This document shows, piece by piece, positions 41,589 through 52,601 of a DNA stretch of 64,000 nucleotides. The DNA lies in the NCBI GenBank assembly GCA_030435675.1, contig CM059621.1:9734001-9798000 (forward strand), given 5' to 3'. The position numbers were made by a program, and so were the translations under genes. Below the pieces are notes generated by a model. The model saw nothing but the letters and a program-made list of their open reading frames with translations, ran no database searches and was not told where the DNA came from. Each line of letters starts with the position of its first letter. The first letter of the stretch is position 1. This DNA is from Steinernema hermaphroditum (taxonomy: Eukaryota > Nematoda > Chromadorea > Rhabditida > Steinernematidae).

Positions 41589-41751
41589 CCCTCGTCAATG
41601 TCCAGAATACGGGTCCTCACGATGTTGCATATAAGTTTTAAATTTATTAGCCGATAAACCTTATGCGTGCGCAGTTCGGATTCGGGTCGGTCGCATTTCG
41701 ATTGAATATTTCACACTTCGAGCATCGGCACGTAGAGGGCTTTGCAGCTTT

Positions 41752-43355
41752 GTGGGAATGTTGAGTCGGTGATGGAAGGCGACGACGACGTGGACGTTTC
41801 CTCGGACAGCATCTCGAAGGGCGATGCCGAGGACCTCCTCATCGACTTCACGGACCTCATGCGCGCCTTCGAGTTCGACAAGGCCCGTGTGCTCCTCGAG
41901 ATGACCAAGGAGGGTCTCCGGCGTCCGCTGGCCTCTTCGCTATGGTCGGCGATCATCGACGCCCTTCTGGGGCTCGTTCGCTGCGAGGTCACCTACTTCT
42001 CCCTGGGTTTCCTCCTCACCAAGCAGATCTTTCGCCGCGACAATTTGCTCGACCGCGCCTACGAGGACATCAGCGAAGCGCTGGGCCAGGAGATGAGTCG
42101 CCGCAGCGAGGACGACGAGAACATCTTCCTGGAGGCCGTAGTTCAAAAGATCTGCAGCTACGTCGAGAAACGGAGGGATATGCTGCAGCTCTACCAGCAG
42201 GTCCACGGTATGTTAGGCCTTCTCCGGATAATGTGAGATTGGGGAGATGCCAGGAGAGGTAATCACCGAGGCGTTCGTCGATCAAACAGTCTCCACGTTG
42301 GAGCGCGTGCATGTGGACCTCGAGGAGGCGCAGCTCTCGCCCGGGATGGTCGGACTCTTCAAGTTGATGCACGAGGAGGTCTCCATCCTTCTCTCCTGCT
42401 TCGTCACCCACACGGCGATCTCGTCGTGCCAGGTGAGCGTCCCGACGGGTCCAGAATCAGCGCCGTCTTCCAGATCTTCCCATCACTGGTGGAGCTGAAG
42501 ACGCTGCAATCCCACCTCACGAACTGGACGAGCCGCGTCGACGCTCTCGTCGCCACCCTCGAGAAGCACCGGCCGTCCTTCTTCCGACGCCTCGTCAGCC
42601 CTTCGCCGGTCGCTTCGCTGCCGAAGCTCGGCGTCATCCAGTGGTTCGTCTTCTTCTTTCACGCGCTCGTCGCCAAGTTCAGGTGAGTCCCTGCCCCGAC
42701 TCGCCGTTCAACGTCTCCTTTCAGCGTGTATTTCCACGATGCCCTTCTGCCGCACTCCGTCCGCAGCAACATCCGCTTAAACTTCACGCCACCGCACGCC
42801 TCTCTCAACCTCTACTCCCTCTTCCAGTCGTTCTTCCGGAGGCACTCGCCAATCGCCCTTGGTATCTTCCTCGGCTACGAGGGCCACACCTTCCCTTTCG
42901 GCGACACGCGCTACCACGCTGGAGGCATGCGGAACTGCAAGTCCTGCTGCCACCTCCTAGGCCCCGCCGGCAGCAAGTATTCTCCGCTGTTGCGCCTCGG
43001 CGTCGGCGACCATAAACTCTTCTTCTCGAAGTGGTTCCCCCTCATCGAGGCCGTCATCAAGCAGATCGGTGACGAGGAGGCCGATAAAGCGGTCAACTCC
43101 AAGCGTCTCCGGCACAGATTCGACTCCGACACGGCTACAGTAGGAGTTTCTGTGTCTTCGGGTTCCAAAATCTTCTTGCAGATGACCTATGCCGCTCCCA
43201 TCGAACGCCGCGTCTTTTTCGCCTTGATCTTCAAGTCGAAGACGCCAGAGCCTGACGCGAGGGCCCAGGTCCTCGGGGAATTCACGGTTTCTGTGATGAA
43301 CTTCCTGAACGGGTCAAAGGTGACAAACGAGTTGAGGGCGATCGCCGCCAGATAG
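41752..43355 (+). CDS. KICSTOR subunit 2 (KICS2/C12orf66 family)
   Basis: KICSTOR tethers GATOR1 to lysosomes and restrains mTORC1 when nutrients are low. Start at 41752 (MEGDDDVDVSSDSISKG). Evidence: FEFDKARVLLEMTKEG, LLTKQIFRRDNLLDRAYEDI, IFPSLVELKTLQSHLTNW and WFVFFFHALVAKFSVYFHDA then LLPHSV. The last two align with human LPSLVNLHSAHTKLQTW and LKNMLLAKFSFYFHEAL. Checked introns of about 46, 42 and 50 nt (CACG|GA, CCAG|ATC, TCAG|C) all keep phase. The C-terminal part has VFFALIFKSKTPEPDA, matching IVIIFESKKSERD. AATAAA at 43425. It sits 164 bp after CSN3 and 171 bp before Porcupine on the same strand, which suggests an operon. Confidence 0.82.
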
Positions 43356-43525
43356 CGCCGCCCCGTCCTGCCGAACTGAGCCTTGAGGATCCACTCACTT
43401 CGCCTCTGTTGCCCTGTAGATTCCAATAAATCCTTCTTCTGCTTCCCTCGACGACAACCTCCGGTCTTCGTCCTTCGCAGCTCTGCGATTCCTTCCTTTG
43501 TGGGCAGAGTCCTCGACCTCTTCAG

Positions 43526-45215
43526 ATGGACGACTTTGTGGAAATCCGCGAGCATCTGACTCCGGAGGAGTGGGAGGCGCTCCTCCAGGGTCAGACTCCG
43601 GAGGATTGGGAGGCGCACCTCCAGCAGTACGGACTCGCAGAAAACCCCCTCGAAAACGCCCGAAGGTGCGTCCCCGGAGTCTTCGAGTCCCTCTGGAGGC
43701 AGATCGCCGTCCTCCTCCTCTGCTCCCTGCTCCAGGGCGTCGTCACTCCTCTCCGTAGGTCCCTTTTCCTCTCACTCCATCTACGAGATTCCAGGAAGAA
43801 GTCGTCCAACCACCCACAACGCTCTCCTCTGTCTTTTGGGGATCCTCTGTCTCGTCTACATCCTCCCTTCTCCAACTACTGTATCCATCGTCGTGGCGTA
43901 TGTCTTCGCCTTCGCCGCCGTGAAGTCGATCTTCGGAGGACGGAACCACTTCGGCGTCCTCTCCGCCGTCTTCAGCATCCTCTTTCTCCTTGGATGGTCT
44001 GTCCACAAGTACCGTAACCTACACAGCGTCACCCCCTTCCAGCCAGAATCTCCTCGACGACGCCGTCTTCGTGGCCTTTCGCGGAGCGCTCATGATCCAG
44101 ATCATGAAGTCCGTCTCCATCTCCTTCTACGCGCCCTCGAAGGTCGCCGAAGTGCCCCTCTCCTCGCTCTTCGCCTACCTCCTCAACCCGGGGACGCTCA
44201 TTTTCGGCCCCTTCGTCACTTTCGATGAGTTTTCCACGAGCGAAGGACTCTGGACCCGCGGATTCCAGGTTCGGAAGGTCGTGCCCCTCGAGCTCCCCCT
44301 CTGCTTTCAGAAGGTCGCCAAGGCGCTCGGGGCCTTCGCCCTCTCGCTCGTCTTCCTCTTCTCCGCCACGTGCCTCGTCGAAGAGCTTCTGCAAACGTTG
44401 ACCGCCGCGCACTGGATCCTCGACGCCTACAAGACGGCGATGTCCTTCCGCTTCGGTCACTACTACATCTGCCAGCTCTCCTTCGCCCTCTGCCGTCTGG
44501 CTGGCGTCGAGACTGGGCCGGTGACCGACTGGATGGCCATCGAGATTCCGAGATCAATGGTCGACGTCGTCGTCGGCTGGAACGTCCCCATGAACCACTT
44601 CCTCCACAAATGCGAGTGCCTCTCCCCCTCCCCTCATGTCGTCCCATTTCAGGCGTGTTCACCCACATGCGTCGGTACGGTCACCTTGTGGCCGTGATGG
44701 CCACCTTCCTCGTCAGTTCCCTCCTCCACGTGAGTCTTCTCCCCTCGACGCCCCTCCCTCACCCTTTCTAGGGCTTCAACTTCCAACTGACGGCCGTCCT
44801 CCTCTCCCTGGGACTCTACTCCTTCGCCGAACACCGTAATCCCCCCAGATCGGTTTCTTCTTGATCACTGCGAGTTTAGAGTTCCGCCAGGCGCTCAGTC
44901 GACGTCTCGACGCGTGCGTCAAGGCGAGGAGGTGCGCCGAGGAGTGCCCCCACGCCCACAAGTCGGTGAGCCGTTCTCGCCCCTGCCATCCTAACGCCCG
45001 CTTTGCAGCTGGCCCTTCAAACGGCGCCCACCAACTTCGCCTTCTCGGCGTTGGCCGTCTTCCACCTCGTCTACCTGGGAATGGTCTTCGACAACTCGGA
45101 TGGCGAAGCCGCCGGCTACTCGATGACGCACACGCTCTCCAAGTGGGCGGAGTGGCGGTTCTCAAGCCATCTGGTGGCTGTCGCCATGCTCCTCCTCCGG
45201 TATACGGTGCTTTAA
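43526..45215 (+). CDS. mom-1: Porcupine (MBOAT O-acyltransferase, MOM-1)
   Basis: ER multi-pass enzyme that palmitoleoylates Wnt proteins. The start at 43526 (MDDFVEIREHLTPEEWEALL) abuts TCTTCAG, a trans-splice acceptor. Several hydrophobic spans are visible (LLCLLGILCLVYILPSP, VVAYVFAFAAVKSIFGG, ALGAFALSLVFLFSATCLVE). Family blocks: YLLNPGTLIFGPFVTFDEF, VDVVVGWNVPMNHFLHKCVF, the active-site His in VSSLLHGFNFQLTAVLLSLG, RRLDACVKARRCAEECPHAH, FSALAVFHLVYLGMVFDNS, GYSMTHTLSKWAEWRFSSH. These match PORCN (VVSWNLPM, SALLHGFSFHLAAVLLSL, YTVHKWSELSWASH). Introns at about 43755-43791, 44030-44045, 44609-44654, 44730-44772, 44836-44880 and 44966-45007. Stop TAA 45213-45215. Confidence 0.92.
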
Positions 45216-45288
45216 CCCACCGTGATCTCTACTGTGCCTTCGAATCTCGGCCTTTTAATTATAAATTTATCGGGGAATGTAGCGGGAA

Positions 45289-47775
45289 TCAGCGGTTCAC
45301 GATTATGTTGTCGTAAGGCTTCGTGGAGAACCGCTGGCTCTTGTTGATCACCAGATAGCATATGGTGATCCAGACGAGCGCGCCGATGATCGCCACCAGA
45401 AGCCAGAGCGCGTACCACGCCCTCCGGTAGGCGTTCAGCTGGATACGGTCCTCGGAGGAGAGACTCACGCTGTGGTCCTTCAGGAGAGACTTCTCGATGA
45501 GGCTGTACTCGGAGAGCATCTCTACTTCGACGTTCCAGAAATCGGGCGCCGGCCAATGCAGCTTCCCTCCCAGCTTCCTGAATGGTCGCCTATCAGGGAT
45601 CGAGTAGGATGCTATGGTACTTGGGAGGGAGGTCGATGGATGTGTAGCTTTGGGAGTCGTTCGTGTAGGCACTCCACTGGTGAAGCTCGGTGGAGGGGTC
45701 GCCGGCGATGATGAAGTTGGCGAGCATGTTGGTGAGCACGCGGGACATCTGCTTGTCTCGCTTGGAGAAGGGATCTATCTGGAAGTTGCTGCTGTAGCCC
45801 TTGGTGAACATGAAGGCGTGGTCGAGGCCGTGGAAGGCGCTCATTGCGTGTCCTAAAGAGAAGAGTGCCTCGACGAGGACAGAGCGGTACCTGGGAGCGA
45901 CTTCTCGTTCCTCTTGATGGCGACGGTGTTGTTGCCGAACATGGAGAACCAGCGGAACTCCTCCTCGACGATCGTCCCCTGCGGCACGTAGTCGAAGGAG
46001 TAGACGAAGACGTCGACGCCGTTAGCGACGTAAGCGTCGATCTCCTTCTGACAGGGCGAAACGAACTCGATGTCGGCTTCTAGCTGAAGAGAAGCACCTA
46101 GGGGGCCAAGCGCGTCACTCACGTTCTGCAGCTTCGTCACCACTGCGGGCATCCGGAGGTCGTTCTTCGTGTCGTCGATGTAGCGGAGTACAGTAACGTT
46201 GGAGATGAGGTCGATGGTCGAGTTGGACACGCGGTGCGGGAGCCGCGCCATGAAGACGTTCTCGATGATCTTCCGCACGCTGTCTACTACCGTATCCCAG
46301 GTCATATTGTCGTAGCGGTCGAAGTTGTAGAACTCCGCTGCAGAGGAGCTCAGAGGTCAGAGATCAGGGGCTGAGACTCACGCTTCTTGTGAGCCCATTC
46401 GCGACGCGCGACGCCCGTGAGGAGCGGAATTCGCGCGTGCTTCTGCGCCAGCTGGCCGCCGGCATTAGGCACCAGCTCGTTGTCGACCACCATCTTCGAG
46501 ACGCCCAGCTAAAGAGGGGTTACGGTAACGGGGTGAAGAGTCACCTCGGTGGCCAGAGCGCGCCGGAAGAGCGCATTCGTGAAGTTGACTTCCTGCTGGA
46601 AGCAGAGCATCAGCTCCTCGACGTTCATCTCGCCCTTGTTCTGAAGAAGAGGCTGAGGGCGTCAGCGCCGAGGAACTCACAATGAGGCAGTTGGGGGCCG
46701 ATTCCTGCAGGTTACAGTACTTTGTGTGGTTCTGACGCGGCTGATGCGCGAGGATGTCAGCGATGTCCTCCGAGGAGATCGCCTTCTCGCAGCGGATGTA
46801 GTCGGCGATGTTCTGGATGTCCCAATTGGGGTTCTGTTGCCGCTCTATCGCCCAGCCGGCCGTCGCGGAGCCACTAAGCGCGATCGCCTGGTGCACCACA
46901 TCTATAACGGTCGGTCAAGCCCGCTCCGACAACTACCGTACTCTTGGTCAGCGGACTGAGCGCCAGGAGGGAGACGGCGGCGGCGCCGGCACTCTCGCCC
47001 ATGATGGTGACGCGCGAGGGGTCTCCGTTGAACTGCTTGATGTTGAGGTGTATCCAATCGAGAGCGAGCTTCTGGTCCCAGATGCCGAAGTTGGCGTCAA
47101 TGTGGCTACCGTAGTTGATGCTCATGAAGCCGAGGGGGCCGAGGCGGTAGTTGATGGTGATGACGGTGATGCCCTTGAAGACGAAGTTGCGCGCAAGGGC
47201 CTCCATATCGATGCCGGTGTCGCCGGAGCCCGCGAGGAAGGAACCCCCGTGGATCCAGACGACGATGGGGTAGAGCTTGCTCTCGTCGAGAGAGTCCTGA
47301 GGGGATTCGGAGGAGGCGGGAAGGAAAGGGACCTACGTAGGGCGAAAAGATGTTCAGGTAGAGGCAGTCCTCGCTCTGCCGCTTCATGTTCTCCGCCGAG
47401 TAGCGGTCGTTGGAGTGGAAGTCCATGAACTGGACGCACGGAGGGCCGTATTCCTGAAGCCTGCGTGATCCTAAAGCCTCTTAGGGGACTCACCACGGCG
47501 GAGTACTCGTTCTCCCATCGCGTCTTCTTCACGGGCCTCTGAAAAGGGTCAGTGCCTTCGGCAGTTGTTCCGATCGATACCTGGAAGCGCAGCCTCCCGA
47601 CGGGCGGCTCCGCGTAGGGGATGCCGCGGAAAATCTGTAGCTGGCGCTCACCGATCTTGTAGATCTTGCCACGTACGAGGCCTTGCTCTACCCACACGCT
47701 CCGCGACTTCTCCAGATTCTGGCTCATGCCGGCGACGACCAGCGCGAGAAGAAGAAGGACCCCACCGACAGACAT
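45289..47775 (-). CDS. Type-B carboxylesterase (cholinesterase family), membrane-anchored
   Basis: Secretory alpha/beta-hydrolase. Start at 47775 with signal peptide MSVGGVLLLLALVVAGM. Blocks: VWVEQGLVRGKIYKIGERQL, FRGIPYAEPPVGRLRFQ, SEDCLYLNIFSPY, VVWIHGGSFLAGSGDTGID (oxyanion hole), INYRLGPLGFMS, NFGIWDQKLALDWIHLNI, and the nucleophile in VTIMGESAGAAAVSLLALS. The His region is SAFHGLDHAFMFTKGY. Near the C-terminus are a hydrophobic span, WLLVAIIGALVWITICYLV, and a short tail ending DNIIVNR, giving a type I membrane form. The Ser and His of the triad are present, so it is probably active; substrate unknown. About eight introns. It lies 207 bp downstream of LAMTOR5 on the same strand. Confidence 0.88.
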
Positions 47776-47981
47776 CGTCCGGGCCACTGCGCGCCAACAT
47801 CGACATCTTGGCCATTTGCCCCGGAGACAGCTGACTTTACTGCCGGGACAGCCGCCCTCCCCGATGTACCGCCACATTTTGCAGAGAGCGCCGTGGCGCC
47901 ATCAGAAAAGTCCCGACAACGCTTTGCAGAAGAGTTTGTGTATTTACCTTATATTACATACAAAATACAAGTAGCGAAGCC

Positions 47982-48298
47982 TTATTGGTTCTTGTGGATG
48001 CCTAGAGAAAGGGAATCCTTCTTGTGGACTATCAGGGTCGACTTGCTGTAGTGCAGTGATACCGTCTCTAGGCGGGTTGAAGGATCAATGGCGGCGGCAA
48101 TGCTGCTGAGCTGGGTTAGAGCGGCCGCTGACTGAGGTTCAAGCGTTCCGCGATGGATCAGGGGCAGCCCTTGAGCATCTACGCAGATGACGCCCTTCGT
48201 ACCGTCCAGGTTCATCCTGAAAAGGTGTTGTTCATTTCCGTAGACGTGTGGAATCGAACTTACGCGTTATCGATGACCATTTCCAGCTGCTTCTCCAT
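47982..48298 (-). CDS. LAMTOR5 (HBXIP), Ragulator subunit
   Basis: Roadblock-fold subunit of the lysosomal Ragulator complex, the scaffold for Rag GTPases and mTORC1. Two exons: MEKQLEMVIDNA (48298 to about 48263), then, joined in phase (AACGC|G), MNLDGTKGVICVDAQGLPLI, HRGTLEPQSAAALTQLSSIA and LIVHKKDSLSLGIHKNQ to the stop at 47982. It aligns with human LAMTOR5 blocks (VGVLCTDSQGLNLGCRGTL, IMIQKHDGITVAVHK). Length of about 90 residues fits the family. TTTTGCAG precedes the ATG by 7 nt. It lies 160 bp after DCN1 on the same strand; an operon with DCN1 and the esterase is likely. Confidence 0.9.
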
Positions 48299-48457
48299 TT
48301 TTGAGCTGCAAAAGGTAAAGTTTAACGGTAAGCATGGGACAGTGCAAATACAATCGGGTCACCGACCCAAAGAACGAAACATCAGCGCACAAAGCTCAAA
48401 TTTACTCTCCTCTGCTCGCGAAATCGCACAATATGTTTATTTAGCAATAATATATGC

Positions 48458-49430
48458 TCATTGATGGTTCCGAATTGGATTAGCTTTGGCGTACTCCACG
48501 TACTCATCCAGAAGTACGGGCCATGCTCCTTCAGAATCATAATTCGACAGATCGGGCTTCACTGTGGTCATGAAGTCCAAAACGAGATTCCACTGATCCT
48601 TCGATATTCCCTTTTGTTTCTTCTCGTCGAGAAAAGACTTGAAGTGCGGGTATAAAACGTATCGCTCGTCGAAGAGCATGTCCCAGTAGGCGAGCGCCAC
48701 TTCGATAGGTAAAGTCCTTTGAGAGCAACTGCGGCCAAAGTTGAACGCGTACGCGTACAGGTCGCGGAAACTTTTGATGTCCTTGGCAACTTCTTCGTTC
48801 AAGGATGGCAGCTTTGCTTGCAGCTTTTCGATGGAGTCTACCCTAAAATCAGTGATTTAAAGACATGACCTCGACGTAGGAACCAACTTCATGGTCATAA
48901 GCCCATCTCTAAATTCGTCTTCTGAAAATTCGCATTGGGTCTCAGCCTTCAGCTTCCACGCCAAGATCAGAGCCATGCGCGAGGTCGGGTCAACCCGTAA
49001 ATCGTTAAGGAACTGCAGCATGCCATTGGGACCGATTCGTCCAGGACCGACGTCGTCACTCGCATCTGCAACACACAATGAAATACCGGAGATCGGATTT
49101 GACACTAACGGTTCGCATACACACGGAACAATGCATCGATCTTGTGCGTGTCCGCAGTTTTTTCCATGCTCATGAAGTAGTTCGCGTTCTGGAAGAAGTG
49201 ATCGCAGGCCATTTCCACGTTCCAGTTGCAGTTCGTCAGGCAGGTGATCGCAGCACGTTCATTGCTGTTCGTGAACTGCATAAACTGACGGACCTAAACT
49301 CTAAGCTCGTTACGCATAAAGCACAGGACGAAACCTTCTCCTTCTGACCAGATTTCAGCTTATTCATCATGTAGCTGCTGCTGTTAAGACTGCTTTCGCA
49401 AAGCTTAATACGTTTGGCCGACGGAGCCAC
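48458..49430 (-). CDS. dcn-1: DCN1-like protein (DCUN1D1), cullin neddylation factor
   Basis: Scaffold-type E3 that promotes transfer of NEDD8 from UBC12 to cullins. Start at 49430 (MAPSAKRIKLCESSLNSSSY). The N-terminal UBA-like domain reads RQFMQFTNSNERAAITCLTN then WNVEMACDHFFQN. The PONY/Cullin-binding domain follows: RIGPNGMLQFLNDLRVDPTS, LAWKLKAETQCEFSEDEFRD, LAYWDMLFDERYVLYPHFKS, ISKDQWNLVLDFMTTVKPDL and DSEGAWPVLLDEYVEYAKAN. The order and the DQWN and DEGAWPVLLDEFVE-like motifs are diagnostic. Ends PIRNHQ. At least three short introns. First gene of the probable minus-strand operon. Confidence 0.92.
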
Positions 49431-51350
49431 AATGATGAGAGATTTCGGTAAAAACCGTCACACTGAAACTTATAAAGTAGCCACAGGACAGATTAGATCG
49501 AGCATTGCCGACAACACGTCATGCGGAAGGTCAGAACTTGGGCGTTCCTGCCGTTCCACCCTCAACAACAAATCAGAGCGTTTTCAAACCACGGAACTGC
49601 AACAACGCGCCGAACCCAGCAGCATTGCATGCTTACGGGCTTCAAAGCCACGCTTCTCGAGATAAGAAGCTCCCGGATCACTCTGGCTTCTAGGACGCCC
49701 ATCTCCCTCTCGCAAGGCGCTGCGCCCTCCGAACCCTTTCCAACTCTCCGCGGGGGCGACGGATTGTCCGTCGGCGACCATCCGTTCGTTCACAGTAGCC
49801 TCAGACCGAGAGACAGGACCCTCGTGCCAAGAATCCTGGTTTGCACCCCAAATCACATGGTCTGTTTCGCCGTGGGTGGTTGTATCCTTGGAAGCGTCCC
49901 CGAGCGGCTTCTCCTCCTCGTCTCGGGTGCAGCGCCTTCCGACGCGCGCAGCTTTAATGCTACGGCCACGAATGCTGCGTCGTGCGTTTTTTTGGAGGGT
50001 GGCCACGATCGCTGCGTCGTGCGTTGTGCGTTGTGCGTCGTGCGTTGTGCGTCGTGCGTTTCTGCTGAGGTAGTCACGAATGCTGCGTCGTGCGGCAGCG
50101 TCGTGCGTTCTCTGCTCGCTGTGTTGCGTTCGTGGCCACCCCCTTGCGTCATCCGATGCGTTCTAATGAACTACGGTGTATGTGTCACCAAAACCAGCCG
50201 TTATCATGGAAAACTCAGTGCTTCCAACAATAACCAACGATGGCCCGTGAAGTTGACCTCAGTCCATTTTCACAATTTTTTCGAGGAAAGCAAAGGAATT
50301 TTTGCTTGTTGCACAGATTTTGCCCCAAACCACCACAGAATCGGCTAAATGACTTATTTTCACGATTTTCGTGCGTGGCGAGCCCATAGGTAGCGGCTAT
50401 CAATGTAGTTTTTCGAAGCCCATTTTTTAAATAAAATTGAATAAAAGTCTCAAAAAACAGTGCATATGGGGTAAAAAGGACTGGAAAATATGAATTCATC
50501 GTTTAAAGTTCCCAGAGATGTGCATGAAATTGCTAAAATCCAACATTTCGATGCGTCGCAGAACTTTCTGAACACCCTGTACTTCGAGATGCCGGCCTAC
50601 ATACACATGTGTCCACTCCAAAGTAGCGTACCAAGCATACAACTGATTGGGAAGATGTGAAAAACCCCTGGGGTATTACGGTAGCATCGACGGTTATGCC
50701 AATCCGGCCTTGAAAGTTGGACCACGAAGAAAACGCATGACACAGCGAGCAACGCAGGACGCACGGAGCGCGACGCACGACGCAGCGTTCGTGGCCACCC
50801 CACGACGCAGGACGCACGACGCAGCATTCGTGGCCGTAGCATAAGATTCCCTTCGAGGCAGTCGTTCCTCTGCGTGGCTGACTTTTACAGCATGTTTGGG
50901 CTGCGGACGTGATCTCTGATCAATAGCGCGGACATCTCTCCGTCGGAGGGAGAGCCGCAGATCAAATGCATTCCTGACTCTTGTAAGCCTTGAATCTACG
51001 GTTTCCTTCCGCGAGCTGTGGTCTGCTTTGTGCCAGAGACGCCTTATCCTCTCGTGAGTCATCTTTCCGCTGAGTAGCGCCAAAGCCTTGACCGCACAAA
51101 GGATTATCGCGCATTCATCTTTTATTTTCGCTTTCTGGGGCGATTTCGTCGTGCACTCCGAAAAGATCGTAATTTACGTCTTCTTCCGTGATTATTCTAA
51201 TTAGATCGTACCCATATTGCGTGCTCTGTTGCGTGGTGTTCCTTTGCGGCGCTCCACCCTCCTCTTGTCTGAAAATGCCCTTTGTCGGACCGTGCAGATC
51301 GTGAGCTCACCGGTTCTATCTCGCTAGTTTTCAGCTTTCTGGCCGCAAAC
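49431..51350. other. Intergenic region between DCN1 and AMPK beta, containing a MITE
   Basis: Divergent promoter region of about 1.9 kb. Apart from the inverted-repeat element at 49958-50841, I see only short open frames without family features. TTTTCAG at about 51328-51334 lies 16 nt before the AMPK beta ATG. Confidence 0.35.
49955..50844. mobile_element. MITE-like inverted-repeat element with TAA target duplication
   Basis: The ends are inverted copies: TGCTACGGCCACGAATGCTG at 49958 and its complement ending at 50841. They are flanked by TAA (49955-49957) and TAA (50842-50844). Inside each arm is a degenerate array of GCGTCGTGCGTT-like units (left about 49970-50110, right about 50720-50830). 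The central 550 bp is AT-rich and non-coding. No transposase is seen, so non-autonomous. A 3-bp TNA duplication fits PIF/Harbinger-like or related superfamilies; the class is inferred. Confidence 0.7.
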
Positions 51351-52331
51351 ATGGGAAATAACCAGGGCGGGTTGCACAGGCGCGAAAGGACAAACGATGG
51401 AACTCCGCGCAACCGTGCGTGGAGCGGAGGCAACGCTGGCCATCAACACATGTCAACCGATGATGGGTGCCCCGTCCAAGTGAGTTTTTCGCATGGATTG
51501 CTGAGGGTACATTGTGTTTTCAGGTAAAAATCGCGAAATCCGATGTATCCAGTTCCACTCCGAGCATACAGTTCCATGACAGCAATGAGTATCCCGTGGT
51601 TTTCAAGTGGAAAGGTGGAAGTCAAGCAAAAAATGTTTACGTGACCGGCTCGTGGGACCAATGGAAGAGAAAAATCCCTCTTGTGAGATCAGCTCAGGAA
51701 TTCACCACAATTATTAATTTAAGCCCAGGTATTACACCGACGTTGACCATTCATATGCACAACTTGCTTATCCTCAGGTGAACATGAATACAAATTTCTC
51801 GTGGACGGGAAGTGGATGGTCGACGACAACATCAAGAAGAAGTCGAACACCCTGGGATCCGAAAACAACGTCATTGAAATCGACCAGGCAGATTTCGAAG
51901 TTTTCGATGCCCTTGATCGCGACTTGGCTTCATCGCACGCTGGCGAAGCCCTGAAGAGTGGACGCGATTCGAACACTACTCACGTTTCCCATGACACTCC
52001 CAACGACCGCGAGCTCGAGAAGTTGCGCACGTTCTCGCAAGAGATCCCCGATCGCCATGAATTCGAGCATGCCCACAATCCTCCCGTGCTCCCGCCTCAT
52101 CTTCTTCAAGTAGGACTTGGTCACCCCACGAAACAGCTAGCACGTGCCGTTTAGGTGATTCTTAACAAGGATACGCCTGTCCAGTGCGACCCAAATGTTT
52201 TGCCGGAACCAAATCACGTGATGCTGAACCACCTCTACGCGCTGTCCATAAAAGACGGCGTCATGGTCCTAAGCGCGACTCATCGCTACAGGAAGAAGTA
52301 CGTAACTACTCTGCTGTACAAACCGATCTAA
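51351..52331 (+). CDS. AMP-activated protein kinase beta subunit
   Basis: Scaffold and glycogen-binding subunit of AMPK. The start at 51351 gives MGNNQGGLHRRERT, with Gly2 for N-myristoylation. The CBM48 glycogen-binding domain reads YPVVFKWKGGSQAKNVYVTG then SWDQWKRKIPLVRSAQEFTT, and HEYKFLVDGKWMVDDN. The C-terminal ASC domain reads PPVLPPHLLQVILNKDTPVQ, LPEPNHVMLNHLYALSIKDG, VMVLSATHRYRKKYVTTLLY, KPI, and stops at 52329-52331. All landmarks of beta subunits are present. Introns at about 51480-51523, 51728-51777 and 52111-52154 are short. TTTTCAG lies 16 nt upstream of the ATG. Confidence 0.95.
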
Positions 52332-52601
52332 GAAGAACCGAGCTACGTCATGTCTTTTTGAAGTACAACATCTCTACTATCCACTTACAACATTCGTCGG
52401 GCTATCTTCAGATTCCTCTAACTTTGTCGATACTTTCACAGCTTGTGCTATAGATTAGATCCTTTGACGACATTGTATAGATATTTTCCACTATGTAAAA
52501 ACTGTTGTGGTGTCGTGTCGATCGTCGTGAGATAGAGTTCGCCTAGAGTTCACACGTCTTCATATCGTTCAAAGAAATTCGACCTACGAGAGACATTTCA
52601 G

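Noticed and set aside
49960..50120. CRISPR-like or satellite array of GCGTCGTGC units
   Set aside because: Units are degenerate, lack spacers, and are mirrored in the second arm of a MITE in a eukaryotic genome.
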